Positions 22,814 through 35,953 of a stretch of DNA of 64,000 bases are shown one piece after another. Made by a program: the position numbers and the translations under genes. A model generated the notes under the pieces. The model searched no databases. It saw only the letters and a list, made by a program, of their open reading frames with translations, and had not been told where the DNA came from. The number at the start of each line of letters is the position of its first letter. Position 1 is the first letter of the stretch. The DNA comes from Diploscapter coronatus (Eukaryota > Nematoda > Chromadorea > Rhabditida > Rhabditidae): the NCBI GenBank assembly GCA_964036155.1, contig OZ038423.1, positions 77,639,249 to 77,703,248 of the forward strand, read 5' to 3'.

Positions 22814-25800
22814 ATGTTTCGTTGGCTGAATCGCATCACGAGCAGTCCACCTGCGGGTGAGCCAAGGCCTGCATATCCGATTGGAATCAATGGTAAGCAA
22901 GTTTTCGAGTTTTGAGAAAACGATGCTTCTCGAGAACTTGGACTTTTTCAATCCATGTTAGAGAATACGAACAATAGATCTTGCATCGCAAATGTTAGAC
23001 ATCGCATTTGGAAACAAGTTTCAGAAGGGATCGGTCAGAATTGGACTTCCGCATTTGCATCGGAGCCTTCCGAATGGGAGAGGACATTCGATAAGTGCTG
23101 GGCTAAGGTCGAAGTCATTCTCGAGAGAAAACTCGTCGATCCCGAGCATAACATCGCTTATGATGAGGTACTGAATTAGCCTTTTCCAGCCTTTTTGAAA
23201 AATTCACCCAGTTCACTGAACACCAATATAGAAAATTTACTTGATTTTAAAGGAAGCAGTAATGTTGGCAAACAAGAAAATGAATTAATTTTTCGAGAAT
23301 TCACCTCAAATTATATGAGTTTCTAAGGAAGCAATTTTTATTGTCATTTGTCTACATTAAGATGTCGCACCTTCTGTCGCAACTCTCTCCGATGTGTCAG
23401 CTGCTAATGATGGAAGTCAACGCGCAGCCAGAGCCCGCAATCGGACCCATCCTCGACAGGTTCTTCACGCAGCAGATCATGGAACGCGTCATGGATTGGG
23501 CCATTCAAGTCTCCGACACTTTCAAACCTATTTGCCAGGTAAACCTTCTCTTCAAGTTTCCACGAATTTTTATGAGACAACTTGTAATTATAGAGATAAC
23601 ACATCAAGACAATAATAAGGAAAATAGTACGAGAAAATACGTTCTATCATTCTGAACTGATTATTACCAAACGACTTCTCAAAACTCGACTCGCAGAAAA
23701 AGTGTCGTATTGAGAGGAAAAGGACATGTAGTCTTTTTTCTCTCGAAAAGGTGCATTATTATTTTTGCGGACTTATTTCGAGAAATCTGATTGTCAATTG
23801 AAGCAAGGAGAAGTGCTCATGTATATTTTTTTTGCAAAATTGCAAATTTTCATTTAGCTCGGTCTGATCCGAATCTACGAGGCGATCGTGTCCGACAGCC
23901 ACACTCAAAGTCACTGTTTGCTCGTCCACAAACCCATTCTCAATCCTCTGCTACGGCTGTTTGAATGGTACATTTTGTTAAAAGAGAACTCATGTTGAAC
24001 TTGAATTTTCAGGGCAAAACGAACCGAGTGCAGAAGAGGCAAGTCTCAACAACCCACTTCTACGGAGAAACACTTTGTCGTTTTGCTCAATCAGGTTTGA
24101 TTATTTTGGGCCATTACAAAGTTTACTCTTTCATAAGACATTTCTCCTCAAATTGATGGACTTTTCAAGAAATCAGCTCTCAATGAGAAAATGAAAATGA
24201 TTTTTTTCGATTTGCACAAAGTTGGCGGAAGACCGCACTCTGTTGCACTTCTTCTTCTCCTGTTCCGAAGGCAACGACCAATTCGTCGTCTTCACTCTGC
24301 TCATTCCATTCCTCTATGAACAGGTTGGTTAGTTTTAAATTAGTCATATCTTTCCTGAAAAACGTACAACTTTTGAAGTTTCAAAATTTTGATGAGCAGA
24401 AACTTCGAATTCAGAACGATGTGGGTCAGCTGGCTCGAGACGCTTTGCTGCTCATTCTGTCTGTTTCTGCACAACACGAGGCTATCGCTGATTTTGTCGC
24501 CAACAAGGTAATTCTCATGTGAACCTTTTTCCTTTTTAATTAAAAACATTAGGGCACTCTCAGACATTAGTTGCAATCAGCTTGCAGTTCGCTCAAAATA
24601 GCATGGGAAATGAATAGATCACTATTGCACCATTTCTTGTATCCTCCTGATTTCCTATGTTATTTCGAGCGAGTTGCAAGTTGCACTGCAACCACCACCA
24701 ACGTCTGAACGGACCCTTGGAGCCGATAAAAATTTCGTCTTCAGGCATTTCAACATTTTGATGTTTCAAATTTCCCTTTTGAAAAACTAGGATTTGCAGA
24801 GTGCATTCTGCCCCGTAGTAGCGACGGGACTGTCCGGTTGTTTCTCGCAGCTGAATCGGATTCTGGTCGGGGACGGCAATCTGCGCAGCGTGTCTGAGGA
24901 TTCGCTTCCAGCCCTCGTCGATTTTCAATCTTCTCTTCTCTTCTGCAACGCTGTCGTGCAGGTATTTCGTATGCGTATTTTCAATCTTCTAGAATGTGTG
25001 CATTCTCTCATGTTCGTGTACACGAGAATATCATCGATTTTGAAATGGCTGCGCGTTCGATGTATTTTTTCCACTCTGTTGTGTTATATCTTCCCTGAAT
25101 ATTTGAGAGAATTTTATAAAGGAAGCAACAAAGTTACAGGCAGCCCACAAGTCAGTTGTCGATCAAATCTGCAATTATTTCTATACGGGATTCCTAATCA
25201 ACGTCGTCAAGCCCGCTCTTCTCCAGGTTATTTCTCGTTATTCTTTCCAAAGCATATTCTTTCCAGGAAGAGCCGGAATGGGTAGCGACTTACACTGCCT
25301 ATCTGCAAATGTGCATCGACACTGTCACAGAGCCGCCTCTGCTCAAGACAATTCTCAAAATGCTGCTCCTGGAGAAGGACGAAGTCACAAACAAACCACT
25401 CATTCAAATCATCGTCGAACGCGTCAAACAGAACGATCGGGTGGGAATTTCCTCAGTCAATTCAAAATCCGCTTTTTAAGCTAGGAATGATGAACTTCCA
25501 ATCATTATTTTTGGATGAGATGAACGGAAATTTAGAAGGCTTGAATTGGAATTAATTTCTAATATCAAAATTAAGTTCTCACCCCTTAATTTTCCCAATT
25601 CTACATTCAATTATAATAAATTTATGTTTTTTTTCAGTTGGCCGTCGTCTCTTTGGCTCTTCTGGACTGTCTTCTGCATTTGGGTTGCGAGGACGTCATG
25701 TTAGGTAGATTTCCTTAAAAATAAACTTTCTATTTATTTTTTTCTCAGTGCTCGTATTTCGTCACCTTCTTCCGATGCGACACACATCGAAAAAGACGCT

Positions 25801-28800
25801 TTCGAAGGTGAAAAAGATTTTCTAAAATTATTGACTCTTTCAAACTTGCTACTTTTAGATTCGCGACGCCTCTCATGTGATGGCAGCGGCACAGAAATTG
25901 CTCGATTGCATTCCGACTTGCATGCTCAAATTTAAGGAGGTAAAATCTTAAAGACTTTCTGTTTTTCAACCTTCTTTTTTCTATGTTTGTGAAAGTTCAC
26001 TTATTCTAGATTTGCTCGGAAGAGACTCTTGAACTCTATAGAGTCGAAGGCCAGCAGCTCGTCAGAAGGAAAATTTTGGTTTGATGACTTTTTCAGTCAT
26101 AGATTATTTTGAATTTCAGCAATGCGAAGGTTGGAAATGGCGCTATGACGGAGTTTCTCCCAGTCCTTCTCTGTTCAGAGGCGAGAGTGATGAAGAGGGA
26201 AATGGAATGCATACGGTAAGCAGATTTTCAAATTGCGAGTTTTTCACTTTATTCTAATCTATGACAGGATAGATTATCTATTGAATTTCAAATAGCCTGC
26301 TGTTGTACTGAAGCAATTGAATTTGCAATCCTTATCATAATTAATGCCAAAATTTCAGTTTTATAAGAGTTTTACAGCCCTTTTCCCGTCTCTCCTCATG
26401 TCGTTCCTCTATGTCGTCTGCAGCCATTCGTCTGAATCGCTACTTCGACTCGCGTTCCTCCCACCTGACTGCAGAGTCCAACATTGGGAGATTGGCTGGG
26501 CTGGGAGGTAGTGTCGAAGAGGCTGAGGGTGCTTCCCCAGGGTCCGAAAGCCCGATTGAAGGAATCGAGGAGGACGACGAATTCGTTCTGCCTCCTATCA
26601 AGTGAGTAATATCTTTGAATTTTTCTAGTTTTATTACAAATAAAGCAGAACTTTAGATTTTGAGACATAAAATGAATAAGAACTGTTTCTTAAATCCCGA
26701 GAATTTAGCATTTCATCGCTCCAAGAGAAAAAAAGCAAAATATTGATGAGGATCGACTTATTCATGGGAAAAAATAAACTAATTTTTTCAGTACGACATC
26801 AATAATGACCTCCTCAATGATCGACTACTTCCAGTTGGCCACCTACGACGATTTGTCTGAAAGCGATGAATCTCCGAGGGGATCCGTCGGAAAAGAGCCT
26901 GGGCAGAGTAAAAAGGTAAGTTAAACAAATTAGCATAAATCGAGGAACAATTCTTGCCTTATTTTCATTCATGCTAGAAATTCATTCCAGATCGACCAAA
27001 AGCCCAACCCAGCCAAGCGCTCGGAGTCTGACGATGCGAATTCGCTGACGGCGAGAGGATTCGATACAGACGCTGAAATGGCCAGGTCGTTCGTGTTGAG
27101 TGGTTGGGAGAAAGTTGAGGTACGAAAAATGTATCTTCTTTTTTCTTAAAAATCGTTCATCAATTATTATTATTCAAGAAAATTTAATTGCAAAGGTAGC
27201 TTGGAATGTTGAAGCCTCGCAGTATGGTGGAATAATATGTAAAGTTAGAGTCTGTTTCCCTGTTCCCTTTTAATCTTGAATATCATTTTGTCATTTTGCA
27301 AATTTTGTGACGATTCCAATTCGTCATTACGAACGAAATGTTATTTTAGAAAATTGTCTTTTTCAGGATCTGCCCACTTTCGTCTCCCTTCTAGACATGC
27401 GCACTCTGCCGAAGGGCTCTGTGAAATCGTCGACCAACGAACTGCACGCCTTCATCGATTCTAAACTGCAGTACATCACGTAAAATTTTCTAGAAAATTT
27501 CGAATAAAAAATGGAAAATGGAAAACTGCAGGGAAAACGAAGGAGATGCGAAAACGAATGCAGCGAATGGAAAGATGGAGAACGGTCAGATGGAAGAGGG
27601 ACAGGAAGGGAAGTACGAAACACTGATCACCACGAGGGGACAGCCTATTGATGATGGAAGTGGTAGGCGCGTTTGCAGGGTTTTAAATCAGTGATAGAAA
27701 ATTGCTTCTTGAAACTTCAAGATGAACTGCTGCTCATTTCTGTTTCGCTCATATCCTCTCTAGAAACAAGCAGTTACTTTCAAAATACCTATAAAAAGGC
27801 AACTTTGGAAACCATAAGCCTTGAATAAATGTGAAATAGTGTGGGAAGCGAATCTCTTGCCTACCATTCCTCATCCGACTTTGCATGGCCTGAGAGCAGA
27901 GGGCTTATGGTTTCCAACTCACCCAATAGAAAAGATGTGTGTGTTGAAGCATTTTATTCTGCAGACAGCTGCCTATTCCTGGACACCATTCTGCACCAAC
28001 TGGAGTGTCTGCCCTCCCACCCGCTGGCCTACTCTCTGCAACTTTCCCACCTCGTCTCCACTCTCGCCTCCTATCCACAGCCTCTTCTCGTCGCTTTCCT
28101 CTTCGACGATTCGCAGCCTAACGATGCGTTCCTGAGAATTACAAAGGTAAATGTTTAATTTGAAAAATCATGCCTCGAAAAAAATAAGGGTGATACAAAG
28201 ACAGATGATCTATTTTTTGGAGAAATCATGACTATATTCCGTTTTTTTTTAAAGTATTTTCGCTTTCTTTATTCTTCATAGATAGAAAATCGATGAATTG
28301 TCATTCTTTGAAAACTTCCAAAGACTTGCTTTTTCTAGTTTTATTCGAAGCATTTGTTAGATTCTGGCGAAGTTGAAGACCGAAATCGAGTCGGCAGCAG
28401 ACTCGATCGAGGGCTTCGACGTGTGGGTCGGCAGAGCTCTGCGCACGCTGCAGGGCAGGGCAGAGAAGCTGGAGAGGCAGTACGAACATATCAGGTGAGA
28501 AGCATCCAATCATACCTTAATTAAGGGGAATTATATGCAAATTAAATTCCCATCTAATCCCACCTTTTTGATTCTATTTCTGACGATCTTTCTACCAAAA
28601 TATCAATAAAACGAGTAGTTTTTTTTTCTTTTAGATTCGACTCGCCTAGAAGCGACGACCCAACAGCTTTCGTGAGGAATCGCGCTGGATCGGGCAAGCG
28701 ACAGGAGTTTAGGTCATTTCTTTCCTAAAGTTTTGGAGATCATACCTTCATTATTTTTATTTTTACTTATACTGCTTTTTCCTTGAAATTTTAGGTCAGC

Positions 28801-29073
28801 ACACAATGAAAAACTAAAAATAGAAAAAAAAAATAAATAAAGTTATGCAGACTTATAATTTTCAGATACCACAGTCACAAGGCGGTAGAATCAGTCGAAT
28901 CGGTGCGGGACGAGGCAGCAGCCAAGCAGCTCGTCTATGCAGCGATTGTGCTGGCCAACCTCTGCCAGCAACTCGCAGGACTGGCTCTGCATCAGTCTCT
29001 CGTCGTTCTCCCCCAAATCAACCACAACCACAATGATATATCCGTTTCCAGACAACCTTACAGTAATAGATAA
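22814..29073 (+). CDS. FHIP family protein (FTS-Hook-interacting, FAM160/RAI16)
   Basis: Twenty-four phase-matched exons give 1009 residues: 22814-22892, 22962-23167, 23362-23538, 23858-23967, 24013-24094, 24222-24323, 24415-24507, 24800-24961, 25140-25226, 25267-25440, 25638-25704, 25749-25807, 25859-25939, 26010-26078, 26120-26215, 26378-26601, 26792-26915, 26991-27119, 27367-27479, 27532-27662, 27902-28146, 28361-28494, 28635-28712, 28866-29073. FHIP proteins join Hook and FTS to link early endosomes to dynein. The N-terminal half is an all-helical repeat, with FHIP-like blocks such as LLHFFFSCSEGNDQFVVF, ALLLILSVSAQHEAIADF and LVVFRHLLPMRH. A long acidic Ser-rich linker follows (about residues 480-700), then a second conserved helical block (DSCLFLDTILHQLECLPSHP). 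The start follows TTTTTAG. Junctions at 27902 and 23858 are the least certain. Confidence 0.85.
24571..24692. repeat. Intronic MITE with 41-base arms
   Basis: In the seventh FHIP intron. The left arm (TTGCAATCAGCTTGCAGTTC onward) and the right arm reverse complement (TTGCAGTGCAACTTGCAACT onward) pair over about 41 bases with roughly eight mismatches. The unit is 122 bases. Confidence 0.7.
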
Positions 29074-30120
29074 ATTAATATTTCAGAATTACATAAATCT
29101 ATCTTTTTTATTTTTAAGTCGTATTTTTCTAAGTTATTCGAGCTAAACATGGGTATTTCTGGGTGCGACTGTTCACAAGACAATTGCATTTTAAGCCTTG
29201 AAAAGTTTTTATTAATGCAGTTATTTTGTGAACTTTATTCTTTTTGTGTAAATTCATCCAAATTTTTAAATGCAGCAAAGCTTACCCCCGCTTTTTTCTG
29301 ATGTCACTATGCTTTTATCTAAAGAGTAAATTGAAACTTCATGAATTTCACCCAAATAGTCAATCTCTTTTCGCTCGATTTATGGCATTTTTCGTGATTC
29401 TGTGATGTTTTCAGATAAGTGCTCTGTACAAACATATCGTCATAATTTATTTTCTTTTTAATTTAAAAACTTAAACTCGACACAATAAATTATTCAATTT
29501 GCTTGAAACTATTCATTTTCAAATGAGTTTTCAACTCTATCAAATATCTTTCAGATTTTTATTGTTCGAAAATTTTTTAGCAGAAGAAACTGACCTCTTT
29601 CTCTAACTTTCATTTTAAAAATTTGAAATAATTCCTAAAATTTTTATGTTTTCTGAATCTTGATCAGCATGAAGAATTGATAATGATCAAAACGTGGTTG
29701 TTACGTATTTTGGATTCAGCCGGGCAGCATGGGTGTCTGGTGAAGGGGAAAATAGCGACTTTTTCAATTCGTATAGTCAGAAAGGAGAGAAAAAGGATCA
29801 GTGATATGTGATCAGTGATATTCTCCCATCTGTTTATCTCTTCTCTCTCCTCCCTTTCTTTCTTCCCTCTCTTTCCGCAGAACGGGCACACTATCACATC
29901 GCAATTGTGCTGCAATCAAAACGTAGTTCTTCATTCTTTATTGTTTGATCGACTCTTTTTTAATTTTCATGTTTTTGCCATTGCAAATAGGTCCTCTAAA
30001 ATAATAGTGAGATGATATCTGTAATTTCAGACTCTTTCTTCAATTTTGTTATGTTTTCAATGATCGAATCTCGCACTTTTCATTTTGAAATTTTAATAAT
30101 ATCTATTTTATTTGAGCAAA
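29074..30120. other. Intergenic
   Basis: About 1 kb between FHIP and the acyl-CoA dehydrogenase. It is AT-rich with a CT-rich tract around 29825-29880 ending in CCGCAG, possibly a splice or trans-splice acceptor or promoter-proximal tract. No gene seen. Confidence 0.5.
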
Positions 30121-33100
30121 ATGCTTTCCGCAGCCCGCTTCCTGCCATCCCGTTTCGGCTCAGCCCTCCTCCCAATCAGAGCCATCACTTCGGCCGCATC
30201 GACTGCCGCTAAACCGAGGTAAATTCATTTTTGTTGAAACAAGAAAAACTTATCTTTGCTAAAAATATTTCAGACAGGATAGCGATGCTCAGCCCTTCCC
30301 TCCGCCAGTCACTCAGCTCTCCGAAGAGGAGATGGCATTCAAGGAGACTGGTAACATTTATTCAAAATTAAAAAAAAATTATCAACTTTCATTAGATCTT
30401 CAGAGTATTGATTTGTTTTTTTTTTGGAAAATTTGAAGCTTGAATCTCCATTTAAGCCTAGTTCATTTATTTATAATTCGATTTAAAATTCGAGAGATTA
30501 TCTTTTCTTTTCAGTCCGTCGTTTCGGTCAGGATGTGCTGCGTCCCCTCGTCAAGGAAATGGACGCTCAGTCGAAGCTGCCTGACAATGTTCTGAAGGGC
30601 TGCTTCGACAATGGGGTTTGAGAATTGTGAGTTTCTTTCACTGTTGCTCTCGCTTCAGTTCATGGGCATCGAAATCGAGGACAAATATGGCGGTCCGAGT
30701 GGCAGCTTTTTCAACACCGTCATTGTCGTCGAGGAACTCGCTAAGGTTTAACTTTTTCTTTTTATTTCATTTTCGATGGGAAAAGTTGATTTTATTTCTT
30801 CATATTGGATGTAGTAGGTCACTATGCAACACAATGTAACGCTTTTAATGAAGAAAAACTTTGCGACAAAACGTTTTATTTCCATGTATAACATAACACA
30901 ACACCCTATACCCTTTCGAATTTTCCATGCATCTGTACACGAACGATAATTAGACACTAGAGCTCTAGATTCAAGCGTACAAGTAACTAATTTAAAATAT
31001 GCGTTTTTTCCTTCTAATTCTTAAATTTTGAGGTAGACGCAGGCCTGTCTGTGGTTGTGGATGTGCAGAACACTCTGGTCGCTCCGTTGGTCTTTCGACT
31101 TGGAAACGAGGAGCAGAAACAGAAATACCTGCCTAAACTCTGCACAGAATGGGTATTTTTCCATATTGCTATCTTCAAATCAGAGGCAATTGATAAAAGT
31201 AATAGTTTGCCCTAAGATATAGGGTAGGGATTAGCAATAAAATGCTGAATATCAAGCTTTTCAGCTCAGAAACTTCATATGACGATAATTTTTTATCGCT
31301 TTTTATATACTACTTCGAAGTACTACGGTACTACATTTATTAATTGTCAAAATCCGACTTCCGAGATGTTTTTTTTGAGAATGTCTTCAATTTACTCTGT
31401 TTGAATTTAATCAATTTATTCAATTGCAGGTAGGTTGCTTCAATCTGTCGGAAGTGGGTTCTGGCTCGGACGCATTCGCTCTGAAGACTTCTGCCAAGGC
31501 AGACGGCAACGACTTCATCATCAACGGGTCCAAAATGTGGATCACCAATTCGAACGAGGCCAATCTATTCATTGTAAGACCAAACTTGTTTTTACATTCA
31601 CCGTCTTTAAAGCATAAAATCAGAAAAGTTTAGTATTTGTATTTTTTTCATTTATATTTCTGTTTTCTTCTTTTTTCAAGCCGATCTTAAACTTATATTT
31701 TCAGGTTTTCGCGAATGCCGACCCCTCTAAAGGCTACAAAGGAATCACTGCATTCCTGGTTGAACGCGGCACGAAGGGACTGTCCGTCGGAAAGAAGGTA
31801 CATTTCTGATTTTCATTCTTCATTTACTAAAAGTCATAGAAGTTATAGTAGGAATATTCATTATGTTATTTTTCTAATGAGATATTTCCAGGAGGACAAG
31901 TTGGGAATTCGCTCCTCTTCCACTTGCTCTGTCCATTTCGACAATGTGAGAGTGCCCAAATCTGCCATTCTCGGAGAATACGGAAAAGGTAATATTTTCT
32001 AGGTTATTTTAGGAAGGATAGCATTTTTTCGGCTCCTTGTAGCTACCACCCTTTTTTTCTTTCTCCATACTATTTCTCAGAAAAGAGGGCGTTAACTACA
32101 GCGAGTCCATTTTTCATTTAGGCTACAAATACGCGATCGAGTGCCTGAACGAGGGCAGAATCGGAATCGGCGCGCAGATGGTCGGCCTCGCTGAGGGCTG
32201 CTTCGACCAAACCATCCCCTACCTGCAGGAACGCAAGCAGTTCAACACCAGGCTCATCGACTTCCAGGTAATAATCACATTTTTTACTTTAATTTTGCTG
32301 TTTATGATCAGGGATGTACGAACTTAACTCGCTTGAGAGTTCTAGAGTTCGAGTTGAACTTATTTTTTTTTCGAACTCCGTACATCCCTGTTTATGATCT
32401 ACGAAAATTTAAAAAATGGGAATGTCAGATTTCTACTTTGAACAGTGATTTTTTTCCATAGCGGAATTCTGAATGATTATTTTGATCGTTTTCAGGGAAT
32501 GCAACACCAAATCGCTCAAGCTGCAATGGAGATCGAAGCTGCCCGAGTTCTCGTCTACAATGCTGCCAGACTCAAGGTTGGAACTCTAAATTTACACCTC
32601 CATATTTCGGATTCTAATGAATTCTTGATAAAAGCTAGGAATATGCTAGTGCTTTACTAAAATTCACGAATGTTATAAATTTCAGGAGAACGGCCTCTCT
32701 GCTGTCAAACAAGCAGCTATGGCCAAACTCTATGCATCTCAGGTACGGCTATTCTCTCTAGAAAATATTTTCGATTTGCTCATTTTCAGGTTGCGACAAA
32801 AGTGACGTCGAAATGCGTCGAGTGGCTGGGCGGAGTCGGATTCACCAAGGAGTTCCCCGTCGAGAAATACTACAGGGACTGCAAAATTGGTACAAATGTT
32901 TGAATTTACGATAACAATGAAACGATATTAACATCTGAAAATAGTGCATAATTGGAAATTCATCTAATTACCCTTAATTATAATACTTCTATCTAATTTT
33001 TTCAATTATATAAAAAAAATTTTAAATCGTTTTCTTTATAAATGCAAATCTTTCAATTTTCAGGAACAATCTACGAGGGAACGTCGAACATTCAGTTGAA

Positions 33101-33140
33101 CACGATCGCTAAACTCGTCGATGCTGAATACAAGAAGTAA
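30121..33140 (+). CDS. acadsb-like: Short/branched-chain acyl-CoA dehydrogenase, mitochondrial
   Basis: Thirteen exons give 425 residues: 30121-30218, 30274-30350, 30515-30615, 30659-30745, 31033-31152, 31430-31573, 31705-31797, 31892-31988, 32122-32267, 32496-32576, 32686-32742, 32790-32889, 33064-33140. The enzyme oxidises 2-methylbranched and short acyl-CoAs (isoleucine catabolism), passing electrons through FAD to ETF. The N-terminus ([18 protein letters not shown]) is a basic mitochondrial presequence. Family motifs are [29 protein letters not shown] (FAD side), [14 protein letters not shown] and the catalytic-base segment IYEGTSNIQ (Glu at residue 405). The match to human ACADSB is better than to ACADS. 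Intron 3 is 43 bases. AATAAA near 33410. Confidence 0.93.
32309..32390. repeat. hAT-type MITE with 8-bp target duplication
   Basis: In intron 9 of the acyl-CoA dehydrogenase. The element begins CAGGGATGTACG and ends CGTACATCCCTG, exact terminal inverted repeats of 12 bases with hAT-like CAGGG ends. It is flanked on both sides by TTTATGAT (32301-32308 and 32391-32398), the 8-bp target duplication expected of hAT transposition. The 82-base length excludes a transposase. Confidence 0.92.
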
Positions 33141-33464
33141 ACTCGTAATAAGATCACCTACTTTCTAAACGTTTTATCGGAAAATCAGAAAATTTCATTT
33201 TATCCTAGTGTTTTAGAGTAGTTTACTTGTTTTATTTCTGCACATAATCTATTGAAATCGGACATTTGGTTACTGGTACCTGGATTTTCGTGTATACAAA
33301 CACAAATGCGCAGTTTCGACGGCATTCCAAAATAATTGCGAATTTATGAATATTTTGAATGCCGTGAGAAATGCGATTGTATAAAATGTGACTGGAGATT
33401 TGTACAATCAATAAAGGGTTTTATCGGTTTTAAAAATTCAACTGGATGATTATGTCCTCATCAA

Positions 33465-35810
33465 TTACAATACATTTTTGAAGTAATTATCAATTATCGT
33501 TTGCGCCTTTCGAGTAGCCTAAAGAAGTGGCATAGAATGAAGATACTGCAATAACTTACACTTTCGTCTTTTAATAATTTTATCTGCTGAAGTTTAAATG
33601 GGAAGTTATTCTGTTTCAGTGAATTTTTTACAGTAGCGAACAGCTCGGGTTGTCTGAAGAATTAATTATATGATTTTAAAAAATCTTATTAGTGAGAAAC
33701 AATGAAACAGCGATGATCGGTAGGTTGATTTTTTTTTTAAATCACTGATATTAACTTACTGAGTCTGGGTGATGTTTAGAGCAGTACTGATAGATTCCAA
33801 TGTATAGTTAATCATTTTCGTATCTCCACTAGAAGAATCCAGAACTTTACACAATTCGGTTAGAAATCCCTCGTGAACCATCGTCATGATTTGTTCTGAC
33901 GTGCCGCTCATAGTCATATGATGAATAGCTCGGATTGCTTCGTCTTTAACCGTTTCATCGACTTCCTACTTTTCAAAATTTAAGCAAACTTAATTTTAGA
34001 ACAAAGAATTTATCATAAAATCATATCATTATCATCAGAATAATACGAAGAAAGGATTCTTTATGTTAGACTTCTCGAGTCGCTGCAAAATTACACCTTG
34101 TGCAGACACGATAAACTCAGATAAAGACTGACTTTGGTATTTGATTTCTCTTACATTATCCAGAGCCTTTCGGACGAAAGGAATAAGCCCAGCGTTGAAT
34201 ATTGCTTGAATTTGATCGTCCGATCCATAGGATATTTTAGAAATTAGCCAAATCGACTCCTTTATTACAGACTCATCTACATCATCTTTCCCAACCAGTG
34301 TACTGATTTCTCGCAAGAACCCACTATCAATAATGACCTAAATTTGTTATTCATTCATTTCTATGCGAAGATCGTTGATTTTCAATATTATTTCTCGACT
34401 TTTGGCGTTTATTACCTGTCTGAAATGATGATTTCCTTTGGCTATGTTGACCAGAATGTTGATTGTCCATTTTAAGTTGCTGGACCCTTGGCCGCTCAGT
34501 TTATTGTGGGTAATTTCGAGAAGTTCACTCTGAACGACTAATTCTCTGACATCGTCGCTATGCTCTGTCGCCCACACGATTGCCTTTAGAGCGTCTCCTT
34601 CGACTTCAATATCCTAGAATCAATTAATAATAGCATAAGACCTTCCTCTTTCGAGAATTTCTCTAAAAATCGAACGCAAAAATTCGTTTCACTACCATCA
34701 CCACACGACTGCACACTCTAAGAAAAATACTGGAAGACGCGGCGTGCTGTATTGTGATTTTTGCTTGATTTTGGCAGCTCGAAATAGCCTCCCCTAATTT
34801 CTCCCCTTGTATTCCTCGTCGATAACGATAGAACGCTATTCTAGACTTGAGGAATTCTTTCATCCCATCGCATACGACTTGGAAAAATGGAGAGGGATGG
34901 TTTGCGCAATCAAGGATATCAGAGGAAAGGTTCCAAATATTTCATTTCGGATCTCTCTAATCGCTTTGAGATTCCAAAGCATAGAAAAAGGAAAGTCGTA
35001 TGGATAAATGTATCCATTTGACTTCTTTTAGTTGAATTGATTACATCATAATCTACTAGCAGATGAATTCCTTTGATCAATTTCCTCAGCTCTTCTTGCG
35101 GTATGAAAGGGTGGTTGTTGAAAAAGCACATGTTACTATACGCCCATGACAGAGTTCTCGCAAATGGAGTTGAAATATTGTTGATATGGCGACTCAATTC
35201 AACCATTGCATCGATTCCATGACATTCTAAAAGGGGACATTCTCATATTCGCTCAAGAATTAATCCACACCAATAACAGCATCACGAAATTCTTGTGCAT
35301 CTGCAACGATATTCGAAACTGCCCACAGAGCCTGCAAATTGCATGAAACTCAGCTGATTTCGAAAGTTAACCTGTTTTGCCACATCGTGATCAGGTATAT
35401 TGATGAGCCTGACAAGGGCCTCTGCCGCTCCAGCGTCGACTAGTGCCTTTGTTTGAGCGTGGTTTCCTGCTGCGATAGTCACACATGATGTTGCTGCTTT
35501 GAATAAAATTGCTTGATCCTAAAATATGTATCTGAACATGCAGTTATTAAATCTAGCGTATCAATTTTCAGTAATTATGAGGAAAATATAAAGGTTAATC
35601 CATAAAAATGACAAATACTAACGTTGATCTTCAAAGCATTCACGAGGACCTTCATAAGATCATGCTGAATCATTTCATCGATTATTCGACTTCCCTGTTC
35701 ACCAGTTATCAATCGACGAATTGTTTCCAGACAGATTTGCATTTGTTTTATTGAAATGTCTCTCGATTTAAGTAGATTTAGTTCATCCGTTGTTAGACGC
35801 TTATCTGACA
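33465..35810 (-). CDS. Divergent importin-alpha-like ARM-repeat protein (5' end unresolved)
   Basis: Minus-strand exons 35810-35623, 35518-35372, 35331-35271, 35226-35045, 34613-34416, 34337-34155, 33965-33760, 33653-33560 and 33518-33465 give at least 436 residues. Importin-alpha carries nuclear-localisation-signal cargo to importin-beta. ARM repeats in the right order are clear: HAQTKALVDAGAAEALVRLI, QALWAVSNIVADAQEFRDAV, FARTLSWAYSNMCFFNNHP, WTINILVNIAKGNHHF and IWLISKISYGSDDQIQAI. The usual W...N pairs that bind NLS are partly changed, for example TLSWAYSN for TWTLSN. The first readable exon needs an upstream partner; no arginine-rich IBB domain was found, and the acidic C-terminal tail is absent. 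It may be a fast-evolving germline paralogue or an incomplete gene. Confidence 0.75.
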
Positions 35811-35953
35811 CTGAAGTTTCTAATTAACAACTTTAAAATCAACGTTATTCGAAGCACTTGAAATCTATTATAAATCAAAGGTAATTACGGTAGAGACCAC
35901 TGTAAAGTCCCACGTCTGAGGTTGAAAACAGAAGGAGAAATAATGGTTTTAGA

